Assembly (NCBI GenBank): GCA_022432975.1
Contig: CM039505.1
Span: 47,412,544-47,476,543 of the forward strand
Source: Begonia masoniana
Taxonomy: Eukaryota; Streptophyta; Magnoliopsida; Cucurbitales; Begoniaceae
Length of the DNA stretch: 64,000 bases
Direction of reading: 5' to 3'
Under the pieces are notes generated by a model, which saw only the letters and a list, made by a program, of their open reading frames with translations, was not told where the DNA came from and did no database searches. The translations under genes were made by a program, and so were the position numbers. Shown here one piece after another: positions 11,960-22,990 of the stretch (positions are counted from its first letter, which is position 1; the number at the start of each line of letters is the position of its first letter).

Positions 11960-13393
11960 TGTAGGATAGTATTTGTCTAAGAAGGGGGGGGGGGTGAATT
12001 AGACTTTTTAAATTTAATTGATAATCTAATCAATTTCTCTCTTATGTTCAACTGATAAGAAAACGACAAAAAATCAACAATAAAAATGAGAGAGAGAGAA
12101 ATTGACAACACAGTTTTTAACGTGGTTCGGCTAAGCTTGCCTACGTCCACTCTTCAAGGCTCCCCATTGAAGATTCTTTCCTTCTCCTCACGAGAAAACC
12201 AGATCGAACTTTCCGGGTGTCGATCTACTGCCTTTACAACAACTGGATTGCTCTTCACGGGCGACAATCCACAGCCTTTACATTTTTACAGAATAACGAA
12301 TTTAGCACAAGGCTACACTCTCTCAAGATAGATCTCAAGTTTAGGAATAGAGAGATGTACAGAAAATTCAGAGTATTGCAATTATATCGCTCGTTAGGGT
12401 TCGAAGATTTATTTCAGTAAAAGTTCTTTTCCGAGCTTCTTTCTCCTCTTTTATACTCTGTCTGTAATCGGCTTCAATACTTGAATGCTTCTTTCTGGAT
12501 ATGGAAAAATATTACCGTTGGAGAAGCATCCGTACTTAGACAGCTAGCCGTTGCATTCTAAAGTTGCTTTCGTGCTTCGCCATTAATGGACAGGAGTTAA
12601 AGCTCTGGAGACTATGACTGTAGCTTTGCGGTATTTTTAAAATCTGGCGGAAGATATTGTTCACTAGTAAATGTTGTTCTTTACAATGCTTGAACCGCTA
12701 TAGGTAGATATATCTTTAAAAAGCTAAACCGCCATAGGTAGATGCTACTTTACAAAGCTGAACCGCCATAGGTAGATGTATCTTTAAAAAGCTGAACCAC
12801 CATAGGTAGATGTATCTTTACAAAGCTGAACTGCCATAGGTAGATGCTACTTTACACTGCTTGAACCGGTACTGTTCACCGGATGACTTAGCCTTTGAAA
12901 TTTCAGCGGTGGATGTCTTCAGAAATTTGTCGTTTAGCTAATGGTGGATGTGACCTTTGTCGTTTAGCTAGCGGTGTATGTCTTCTTTGAATTACAACGG
13001 TGGATGTACAATTTTGTCGTGTAGCTGGCGGTGGATGTAAACTTTGAATGCCAACGGTGGATGTACACTATTTTCTGCTAGCGGTGGATGTAGCCTTAGA
13101 ATGCCAGCGGTGGATGTGGATTTTGTCGTTTAGCTGGCAGTGGATGTGGCCTTTTTATCATTTTCTGCTATGTTTTGCTATCACACCCTGAACACTTAAC
13201 AGAATTGTTAACCAACTAAAATACCCTTTTCAAAGGGCATTTCCACTGAAGATTTCGAGACATATATATGAGGGACAATATTTAACTTATTAATAAATTT
13301 ATTAATCTCTTATAATTAACTTAATCAAATTACATACAATGAAAGACACATCATCAAAAACATCGTTAGACTTAAACATAAGTTAAGTCAACA
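11960..13393 (-). repeat. Sirevirus 3' LTR
   Basis: 1434 bp. On the plus strand it carries a roughly 34-bp repeat around CCGCCATAGGTAGATG (about 12690-12850) and an array of GGTGGATGT motifs with TTTGTCGTTTAG boxes (about 12900-13150), including 12926-12951 and 13121-13147. A G-run near 11980-11992 is longer than in the partner LTR. Confidence 0.92.
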
Positions 13394-13668
13394 CACAGCT
13401 CCCCCTTTTTGATTATGACAAACTATAAGTAAAAATTGATTAAATTATCTCTCCCCCATAATCCTAGCTTCCCCACAGCATGTGCATGCAATCCAATTTC
13501 AATTTCACATAAGGCTATCACACTATTTGATCCCCCATTGACATTATAAAAAAAAATATAGGAAACAGTAGTCAACTACTCAACATGAGGATATTGAAGA
13601 AGTAGGAAAATCAGAGTACCAAATATGTGGATATTAGTAAAAATGTTTATAAATAAAATATCACCTAT

Positions 13669-15622
13669 TTAATCTAAATCTAAAAAATGCTTCCACAACT
13701 CATGTATAAGCGAAGAAGGCACTTCAAGGTTCGGAAAGAAATAAGGACCTATGAGTGAAGCAATATCTGGAGTGGGAGCAGAAGGAGCATAAGGTATAAA
13801 TGGTCCTTGATATACAACAAAGTCCATACATAGAGAAGGCTCTAGCAGAGGAGCAGCAGATGGAGATGGTCCTCGATATACCACCAAGTGCAGACAAGGT
13901 GGTGGCTCAACTGGAGGAACAGCAGGAAGTGCAGCCATTGACCCTTAAAGATCAGATGTAGACTCGGTGACATGGGAACTAAAAGGATTAGAGAACCAAA
14001 GCTCAGCAGCCTGGATATCCAAAGGCATGAAGTTCACTTCTTGTTCAACCTCAGGTTTGATGATAGGAGGGAGGAAGTCTTCAGAACAAGCTGCTGAGAA
14101 ACAAAGAGGTCGAGGCGGTTCTGGCTGAAGAGCTTGAATGTCAGACTGAAGAGACCGAAAGTCCCTGGAGAAAGAGCCTTCAAGTCTATCCATCCTTCTA
14201 GTCAACCTTTCCTGAACTGAGTCAAAATCTATGCTCATGTCCACTCGGCACTGAGTGAGCTTGGCATCGAAAGATATATTCATCTGATCCTTAACAGATG
14301 AGAGAGCAGTGCCGAAGCTTTCTATGCGAGTCATTAACTCAGTGAACTGTTCCTCACTTATGGTTGATCTCCTCTGATAGGTCTTTGGAGTTTGAGGAGT
14401 AATTGGAAGGTTTGGACTAGAGGAGCAGTGGGTGGAACCGGAGAAATGAGAGGTGGGGCAGGCAGAGTTGGCAAAAGAGGAGTAGGTGAAGGAGAAGTTG
14501 GACTCTCTGGAGGTAGAAGGGGCACAGATGGGAGAACAAGAGGTGCCACAAGGGTATAAGATTGAACGGCAGAAGGAAAAATAGAGCGTGACACCTGAGA
14601 GGATGATGGAGAATCAGCAAAGGCAGGGATTTCAGATTCATCCACACCTTCATGAGTAGACTCATTCTCCTAAAGGGTAAGCTTCCTTTTCCCCAATCGA
14701 ACAGTAGTTGCCTTAGAAACCTTCTTACAGGCCTCGTCCAAAATAAATTCCCCCTTTTTTGTTCTTGTGATCCCATCCTCTTCAAAGTGGACTTCGAGTA
14801 ATAACTGGAAGGCTGAAGGCGGAAGGGGTCATCTTCCTCTGGAAATTCAACTTCAAACTTCTCAAAAATCTTCATGAGAAGTAGATTGTAGGGCAGAGAC
14901 GTAGCCCTGGCTGAGACACTTTGGATCATTCTTCTCAACACTATGAACCCTATGTCGAAGGGGACCTTTTGGTAGAGTGAATAAAGAACAAACAGTTTCA
15001 TGCCACTCACATCATCGCAGTGACCTCCCTTTGGAATGATATTGTATCCTATCATCTGATGAAAAAACCAAGCCCTGATATTGAGATGTTTGCTCTTCAA
15101 TCGACTAGGGATGTGAGTTGGGTCTAGAGCAATAGTCTTCAAAAACTGATGACCCTGTAGAGAGTCAAGAAAAAGGGGCTCAGTCCCTGTCTCAAAGAAC
15201 TTGACGTGATTATCCAAATGAGGACTCTCCAGAAGCTCATTAATAAATTGGGAGGTTAGAACTATGTGTTTTCCATACACATAGCTCGAAACAGTAGAGA
15301 AATCCGAAGGATAGCTAAGGTTGGCATAAAACATTTGGACGGCAGCAGGGTAATAAAAACATTCAACATCAAATAGCCCCAATAACCCGAGACATTTCAA
15401 GGGTTCAACTAAATTCAAGCCATCTAAATCCTCAAACATTATACCTCGACTCGGAATAAGGGTTTTAAGCTTAAAATCATTGTGATACCTTTCTTCGGCA
15501 TCACGACTGAGAAAGTAGAGAGACGGCCATTGACTTGCACGAGGAAGTTCTCGTGGCTGACGAAGTGAAACCTTAGCCTTTTTCTTAGCTGGTGCCTGAA
15601 CAGCTCGAGATGAAGCTGCCAT
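13669..15622 (-). pseudogene. Sirevirus third ORF with plant mobile domain (PF20167-like)
   Basis: Lies between RNase H and the 3' LTR, where some sireviruses carry an envelope-like ORF. The best start is the ATG at 15622, giving MAASSRAVQAPAKKKAKV, a basic N-terminus. The domain runs to about 14830: WPSLYFLSRDAEERYHNDFK, then LNIRAWFFHQMIGYNIIP, VSGMKLFVLYSL, FDIGFIVLRRMI, LPYNLLLMKIFEKF. After frameshifts near 14640 and 14350 come a proline-rich stretch, a possible coiled coil (RLTRRMDRLEGSF) and a proline-rich tail, with one in-frame TAA at 13945-13947. I see no signal peptide or membrane span, so an envelope role is not supported. The function is unknown. Confidence 0.7.
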
Positions 15623-15839
15623 GATCGATGAAACCGCTATCTGGATGCGAAAACTCAAAGGAGAGGAAGATTAGGAAACGACAGATAGGGCAGGAGTTTT
15701 CGAAAGAGCGCAAAAATTATGAAGCGTCTCAAGCAGATGAGTTTAAATTAGGGCTTCGCCCGAATATAAGAAGACAAACTAGTAACACCGATATCGCCCG
15801 ATGGGTGACACGTGTCATCAGATTAAAGAATATATCTTC

Positions 15840-15905
15840 CGACGTAGCGGATGATGCATATCTGCCGGAAGATGCATATCTACTGGAAGATGCATATCTA
15901 CCAGT
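15840..15905. repeat. Triplicated GATGCATATCTRC unit
   Basis: Three near copies of an 18-bp unit (GGAAGATGCATATCTACY) lie just upstream of the third ORF of the sirevirus. The unit echoes the GGAAGATG and ATCTACCG words found in the LTR arrays. Confidence 0.7.
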
Positions 15906-16012
15906 GGCAAATGAGAGAGAAATCGAAGAAAACACTCACAACTTGGGATTGACCATTCTGCTCTATTACTCAAAAAATCTCAAACAGAAGAAGAACCTTA
16001 GTTTTTCTCAAT

Positions 16013-19000
16013 TCAAATGAGACCTAACCGTATTCTAATATTGTTGAAGGTCTTTTCATCCAAAGGCTTAGTAAAGATATCAGCTAATTGATCTACAGAA
16101 TTGACAAATTCTACAGAAATATCACCTCTTTGAACATGATCTCTGATGAAGTGATACCTAACCTCGATATGCTTAGTTCTAGAATGTTGGATTGGATTCT
16201 TAGAAATATTTATGGCACTGGTGTTGTCACACCGAATAGGAATCATATCATAGAAAAGATTGTAATCTTCTAGAGTTTGCTTCATCTAAAGTATTTGTGC
16301 ACAACAACTGCCAGTAGCAATATATTCACTTTCAGCAGTTGACAGTGCAACAGAATTTTGCTTCTTGGAGTACCACGAAACAAGAGATTCACCAAGGAAT
16401 TGACATGTTCCACTGGTGCTTTTCCTATCAAGTAGCCTCCCAGCATAATCAGAATCTGAGTATCCTATGAGATCAAAAGAAGTGCCCTTCGGATACCACA
16501 AACCAAAATCATGAGTTCCACTCAAATATTTAAATATTCTCTTGACAGCATTAAAGTGGGATTCCTCAGGGGCAGCTTGGAACCTAACACAAAGACATAC
16601 ACTAAAGAGAATATCTGGCCTACTAGCTGTCAGATATAGCAAAAATCCAATCATACCACGATATTTTTTAATGTCAACACTTGTTCCATTTTCATCTTTG
16701 TCCAATTTGGTTGTGGTACTCATGGGAGTTCTAGAGGACTTAGAGGATTCTGAACCAAATCTTTTCAAGAGGTCTTTGATGTATTTTTCTTGGCAGAAGA
16801 AAATACCATCAGAAGTTTGATTGATCTGAAATCCTAGGAAGAATTTTAGCTCCCCCATCATACTCATTTCAAATTCACTTTGCATTAGGGAAGAAAATTC
16901 ATCACACAGAGTGACATTAATTGATCCAAAAATAATGTCATCGACATAAATTTGAACTATAAGAATGTCATTATCCGATTGCTTGGTAAATAGAGTTGAA
17001 TCTGTAAAATTTCCTTTTCACAAGAAAATTCTTCAAGCTATCATACCAAGCCCTAGGGGATTGTTTTAAACCATAAAGAGCATTTCTAAGTTTGTATACA
17101 TAATTGGGTTTATCAAAGGCTTCAAATCCTAAGGGTTGCTCAACATAGACTTCTTCAGTGATGTAACCATTTAAGAATGCACTCTTTACATCCATTTTGA
17201 AAGAGTGTGAAGTTCTTGTAGCAAGCAAAAGCTAAGAGCATTCTAATTGACTCTAATCTGGCTACAGGGGCAAAAGATTCCTCAAAATCAATACCTTCTT
17301 CTTGAGAGTATCCCTTAGCAACTAGTCTAGCCTTGTTTCTTACAACAATCCCATTTTCATCCATTTTATTCTTGTAAACCCATTTAGTTCCAATAATAGG
17401 ATGATCCTTAGGCCGTGGAACAAGTTCTCATACCTTGCTCCTTTCAAATTGATTTAACTCCTCTTGCATAGCCAAAATCCAATTATCATCATTCTCAGCC
17501 TCTTCAAATTTCTTAGGCTCTACTTGTGAAATGAATGCCACATTAGCACAGAGGTTCCTAAAAGAGGATCTAGTCTTTACTCCTAAGAAAGGATCACCTA
17601 ATACTTCATCTAAGGGATGATTTTTGACATACTTCCAATCTCTAGGAAGAGCAGAATTTTCATCCTTGACAGGAACAATATCTAGAGAATTTGAAGAGTG
17701 TTCTAGGGATTTTTCTCCTTGAAGGGTATCTGTGGGCTTATCTAGGGAAAGGGAATCTAGATGCTTTTCTAAAGAAACATCCTCATCCACATTGATTGTG
17801 AGCTGAGGGGATTCATCAAAGTTGACATGTACAGATTCCTCTACAACTAGAGTTCTCCTATTGAACACTCTATAAGCTTTACTGGAAAGAGAATAACCCA
17901 GAAAAATTCCAAGATCAGATTTGGAATCGAATTTTCTTAAGTTATCCTTAGTGTTAAGAATGAAGCATTTACAACCAAAAGCTTTAAAATACTTGACAGA
18001 AGGAGTTTTTCCATTTCAAAGCTCATACGGAGTTTTCTCAAGAATAGGTCTTATAGAGACCCGATTAAGCACATAGCAAGTTGTTGAAACAGCTTCAGCC
18101 CAGAAATACTTAGAAAGGGAGTTTTCATTAAGCATAGTCCTAGCAAGCTCTTGGAGAGATCTATACTTCCTCTCAACAACACTATTTTGCTGAGGGGTTC
18201 TAGGGGAAGTGAAATTGTGCTCAATTTCATATTTGAGATACAAGAGTTCAAATTTCTCATTTTCAAACTCTCCACCATGATCACTACGAATAGCAACAAT
18301 GGTGGGCTCCTTTTCATTTTGAACTCTTTTCCTAAAGCTAGAGAATGTATCAAAAGTTTCAGCCTTTGACTTCAGAAAGAATACCCATGTGAACCTAGAG
18401 AAGTCATCTACAATAACAAAAGCATAGAATTTACCTCCTAGACTGGCTACATTAAAAGGACCAAAGAGGTCCATGTGAAGAAGTTGAAGAGGCTTAGAAG
18501 TAGAGATTACATTCTTAGATGCAAAGGAACTTTTGATCTGCTTGCCCATTTGACAAGCTTCACAGACTTTATCTTTCTCAAAAGATATTTTAGGAATCCC
18601 TCTAACTAAATTATCCTTAGTAATCTTAGCTAAGGTATCCATACCAACATGTCCTAATCTCCTATGCCAAGTCCAGCAATCATTGGAAGACTTTGCAGCA
18701 AAACATTTTTCATCATTGCAAACAATATTATCTAAGTCAATGATATAAATATTTTCTTTCCTATAACCTGAAAACAGAACCTTACTATTTGAAGCATCCT
18801 TAATTATGCAAGAATTTGATTTAAAAATCACTTTATATCTTTTATCACATAGCTGGCTAATACTAAGCAAATTATGCTTTAGTCCTTCTACCAACAGCAC
18901 ATTTTCAATAATAGGATTAACGTTGTTACCTACATTGCCGATGCCAACAATTTTGCTCTTTTGATTTCCACCAAAAGTAACACTTCCTTTCTTTTTATTG

Positions 19001-19107
19001 ACCACAACAAATTTTGTTGAGTCTCCCGTCATGTGTCTCGAGCAACCACTATCGAGATACCATTGATTTTTCCCAGGAGAACAGTCAACCTGCAAAACAG
19101 TAATCAA
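16013..19107 (-). pseudogene. Sirevirus pol: protease, integrase, RT, RNase H
   Basis: 19107-18016 is open: protease WYLDSGCSRHMTGD, integrase zinc region (HRRLGHVGMDTL ... CEACQMGKQ), and core residues DDFSRFTWVF, RSDHGGEFEN and PQQNSVVERK, which fit the D,D,E triad. After stops, 17868-17428 is a linker, and 17364-16971 carries RT in two frames ([32 protein letters not shown]). 16885-16286 continues with RT/RNase H (YSDSDYAGR, ALSTAESEYI), and 16285-16013 ends it (RCDNTSAI, DIFTKPL). At least three frame changes and several stops are present. Confidence 0.9.
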
Positions 19108-19169
19108 TTGGTCTTCTTAGGTACCCAAATCTTTTGGGTCCTAGTGTTAGGTCTGGTTCCCTTAGGAAC

Positions 19170-20658
19170 TCATTGAAGTTTATCACTTGATTTCTTACTA
19201 ATTTTTAAAGGACATTCATATGATGTATGCCCTACTTCATTGCAAGCATGACAAGTAGAAGGTTTAATAAAGAAATTCTTAAAAGTTTTCCTTTTATTTA
19301 ACTTATCATAACCTAAACCTGCTTTGTCATGAGTAGCTCTCTGATTTCCTATCAGCAAGGTTAAGTTCTTGGTACCATTTGTGAACCAAAGAACAAGATT
19401 ATTCAGTTTTTCATTTCTACACTTAAGGTCCATTATTTCCTTTTCATGCAGATTACATTTCTTAGCATGCTCATCGATCAAGATTGCATTTTCTTTCTTC
19501 ACAGAATTATATTGAGCTTTGTGCATACTATACTGTTTAACTAAGTCATTGAAGGCATCTATTAGATCACCCTCATCATTATCACTGTCACAGGAAGAAT
19601 GACTTACCTCATCTTCGTGTGCCATGAATCACAGATTTGCAACTTCCTCATCTTCTGAAGAATAATCACTTTTACTGTTATCCCAAGTGGCCTTCATTGC
19701 CCTCTTTTTGAATTTCTTGGGGCCTTTAGCTTGTGGACAATCGGCCTTCATGTGACCCGGCTTTCCACACCCAAAGCAGGTAATCTCCTTGTCTTTAGGT
19801 TGCCTATCATTCCTGGGAAAACTTCTCCCTTGCAGCTTCTTCCTTCGGAGTAACTTGCTGAATCTCCTAGTGATGAGAGCTATATCCTCATCATCTTCTT
19901 CTTCTTCTTCCTCAGAGACTTCCTGTTTACTGGAGGAGGCTTTCAGAGCAATATCCTTTCTCTTTGTGACCTCTTTTTCCTTGAGGTCCTCCTTCTCGTT
20001 TGCCCTCATTGTGATCTCATGTGTCATGAGTGATCCAATGAGCTCCTCAAGTTTTAGAACTTTTAGATCCTTTGCTTCCTGAATGGCAGTCACCTTCAGC
20101 TGCCAACTTCTTGGAAGACATATGAGAATCTTCCTGACCTGTTCTTCACTAGAGTAGGATTTACCAAGAGCTTTTAAACAATTAGTTATGTTAGTAAATC
20201 TTGTAAACATAGAATAAACAGATTCATCCTTAGGCATAGAAAATAGCTCATACTCATGTATAAGCATATTCAGTTTGCTCTCTTTCACTTGATTTGTGCC
20301 TTCGTGTGTGATCTCTAAAAGGCGCCAAATCTCTTGAGCGCTCTCACACCATTGTACTCTATTAAATTCATCCCTATTTAGAGCAAAGTACAGAGTGTTT
20401 ATTGCCTTGGCATTTAGGCTCAGATTTCTTTTGTTAGAATCTGTTAATTCATTAGACTCTTTAGGAATATTGATTCCTATTTTCAGTCTTCATGGCCTTG
20501 AAAGGACCATTCTCTATTAAGTTCAAGATCTCATAATCCATGGCTTGAACGAATATTCTCATTCTTGCCTTCTAGTATACATAATCACTACAATAAAAAA
20601 AAGGAGGGCTATTAATAGCTTAACCTTCTACGTGTGTGGAGTTTGTGTTGAATGCCAT
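19170..20658 (-). pseudogene. Sirevirus gag, degenerate
   Basis: A plausible start codon lies at 20658. The first 370 bases carry stops and frameshifts but keep words such as MDYEILNLIENGPF. An open stretch 20288-19629 contains a coiled, acidic/basic middle and a CCHC knuckle (CFGCGKPGHMKADC). It ends at one in-frame TGA, and the same frame continues at 19625-19170 to a second knuckle (CHACNEVGHTSYEC). Gag packages the element RNA. At least one nonsense codon and N-terminal damage make it inactive. Confidence 0.85.
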
Positions 20659-20688
20659 TGTAATAGTATCTTAGACAATATTTAACCC

Positions 20689-20700
20689 GCTCTGATACCA
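20689..20700 (-). other. Sirevirus primer binding site
   Basis: The minus strand reads TGGTATCAGAGC, a 12/12 match to the initiator-tRNA-Met primer site, two bases inside the 5' LTR. Confidence 0.92.
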
Positions 20701-20702
20701 AT

Positions 20703-22156
20703 TGTAGGATCGTATTTGTCTAAGAGGGGGGTGAATTAGACTTTTTAAACCTAATTGATAATCTAATCAATTTCTCTCTTATGTTCAACTGATGAGAAAA
20801 CTGTAAATAATCAAACAATAAAAATGACAGAGAGAAATTGACACCACAGTTTTTAACGTGATTCGGCTAAGCTTGCCTACGTCCACGCTTCAAGGCTCCC
20901 CCTTGAAGATTTTTTCCTTATCCTCACGAGAAAACCAGATCAAACTTTTCGGGCGTCGATCTACTGCCTTTACAACAACTGGATTGCTCTTCACGGGTGA
21001 TAATCCACAGCCTTTACACTTTTACAGAATAACGAATTTAGCACATGGTTACACTCTTTCAAGATAGATCTCAAGTTTAGGAATAGAGAGATGTACAGAA
21101 AATTCAGAGTATTGCAATAATATCGCTCGTTAGGGTTCAAAGATTAATTTCAGCAAAAGTTCTTTTCCCGAGCTTCTTTCTCCTCTTTTATACTCTGTTT
21201 GTAATCGGCTTCAATACTTAAATGCTTCTTTCTGGATATGGAAAAATATTACCGTTAGAGAAGTATCCGTACTTAGACAGCTAGCCGTTGCGTTCTGAAG
21301 TTACTTTCGTGCTTCGCCATTAATGGATAGGAGTTAAAGCTCTGGACGACTATGACTGTAGCTTCGCGGTATTTTTAAAATCTGGCGGAAGATACTGTTC
21401 ACTGGTAGATGTTGTTCTTTACAATGCTTGAACCGCCATAGGTAGATGTATCTTTAAAAAGCTAAACCGCCATAGGTAGATGCTACTTTACAAAGCTGAA
21501 CCGCCATAGGTAGATGTATCTTTAAAAAGCTGAACCGCCATAGGTAGATGTATCTTTACAAAGCTGAACCGCCATAGGTAGATGCTACTTTACACTGCTT
21601 GAACCGGTACTGTTCACCGGATGACTTAGCCTTTGAAATTTCAGCGGTGGATGACTTCAGAAATTTCAGCGGTGGATGTCTTCAGAAATTTGTCGTTTAG
21701 CTAAAGGTGGATGTGACCTTTGTCGTTTAGCTAGCGGTGTATGTCTTCTTTGAATTACAGCTGTGGATGTGCAATTTTGTTGTGTAGCTGGCGGTGGATG
21801 TAAACTTTGAATGCCAGCGGTAGATGTACACTATTTTCTGCTAGCGGTGGATGTAGCCTTAGAATGCCAGCAGTGGATGTAGATTTTGTCGTTTAGCTGG
21901 CGGTGGATGTGGCCTTTTTATCATTTTCTGCTATGTTTTGCTATCACACCCTGAACACTTAACAGAATTGTTAACCAACTAAAATACCCTTTTCAAAGGA
22001 CATTTCCATTGAAGATTTCGAGACATATATATGAGGGACAATATTTAACTCATTAATCAATTTATTAATTTCATATAATTAACTTAATCAAATTACACAC
22101 AATGAAAGACACATCATCAAAAACATCGTTAGACTTAAACATAAGTTAAGTCAACA
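20703..22156 (-). repeat. Sirevirus 5' LTR
   Basis: 1454 bp and very similar to 11960-13393. It has a small extra duplication around 21645-21680 (an additional CAGCGGTGGATG unit). The motif array lies at about 21425-21915. Confidence 0.92.
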
Positions 22157-22161
22157 CACAG

Positions 22162-22955
22162 CTCAACTTTAGTACAGCTTTTCACCATCAAATAGATGGA
22201 CAATCCGAGAGGACTATTCAAACAATGGAGGATATGCTTCGTGCATGTGTATTAGAATTCCAGGGTTCTTGGAGTAAGTATTTATCATTAGTTGAATTCT
22301 CTTATAACAATAGTTTTCAGGCAACAATAGGCATGGCACCATACGAGGCATTATATGGACGAAGGTGCAGATCTCTATTGTACTGGGATGAAATTGGAGA
22401 AGCACGATTGATTGGTCTTGAAATTGTACAACAGACAGTAGAGAAGATTGCTCTTATCCGACAGCTGATCTTGTCAGCTCAAAGTCGGCATAAAGCTATG
22501 CCGATAGAAGACGTAGAGAATTGAAGTTTGAAGTTGGCGATGAAGTATTTCTTAAAGTTTCACCCTTCAAAGGAGTTGTAAGGTTTGGGAAGAGGGGTAA
22601 GTTGAATCCCAGATACATCGGACCTTTCTCAATCTTAAGGAGGGTTGGGAAGACAGCTTATCAATTATAGTTACCAGTCTCTATGGAGGGAATTCACAAT
22701 GTATTCCACATTTCTATGTTGAAGAAGTGTATGCGGGATCCATCACAGATTGTAGAACAGCAGAACATTGAAGTTCAACCTACCCTTACCTATGAAGAGA
22801 AACTAGTGGAAATTCTAGACTATGCAACAAAAGTGCTGCGTAACAAGGAAGTTCAGCATGTGAAGGTGTTATGGCGTAATCAAAATGTAGAGGAGGCAAC
22901 TTGGGAACGCCAGCAGGACATGAAGAACCATTATCCTGAGTTGTTTGAGCATTGA
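22162..22955 (+). pseudogene. Chromovirus 1 pol: integrase 3' part and chromodomain-like tail
   Basis: Resumes right after the sirevirus. 22225-22524 holds the end of the integrase core ([20 protein letters not shown]). After a frameshift, 22683-22955 carries the module EGIHNVFHISMLKK followed by a chromodomain-like end (ILDYATKVLRNKEV, VKVLW, ATWE). In chromoviruses this tail is thought to steer integration to chromatin marks. It corresponds closely to the last 270 codons of copy 2. Confidence 0.88.
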
Positions 22956-22990
22956 ATTTTGAGAACAAAATTCTTTTAAGGATGGTAGAT

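Larger units (their letters stand above)
11960..22156 (-). mobile_element. Sirevirus-type Ty1/copia element, degenerate
   Basis: Long LTRs at 11960-13393 and 20703-22156, read as TGTTGACTT...CCTACA on the minus strand. A primer site perfectly complementary to initiator tRNA-Met lies at 20689-20700, and a purine tract abuts the other LTR at about 13394-13412. The flanks CACAC (11955-11959) and CACAG (22157-22161) fit a 5-bp duplication with one change. Internal order is gag, protease-integrase-RT-RNase H, then an extra ORF. The gag zinc knuckle type, WYLDSGCSRHMTGD protease and the ORF after pol fit sireviruses. It lies inside the chromovirus 1 integrase. Confidence 0.92.

Noticed and set aside
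13669..15622. Envelope protein of the sirevirus
   Set aside because: The position fits, but there is no signal peptide, membrane span or glycosylation-rich ectodomain; the plant mobile domain pattern explains it better.
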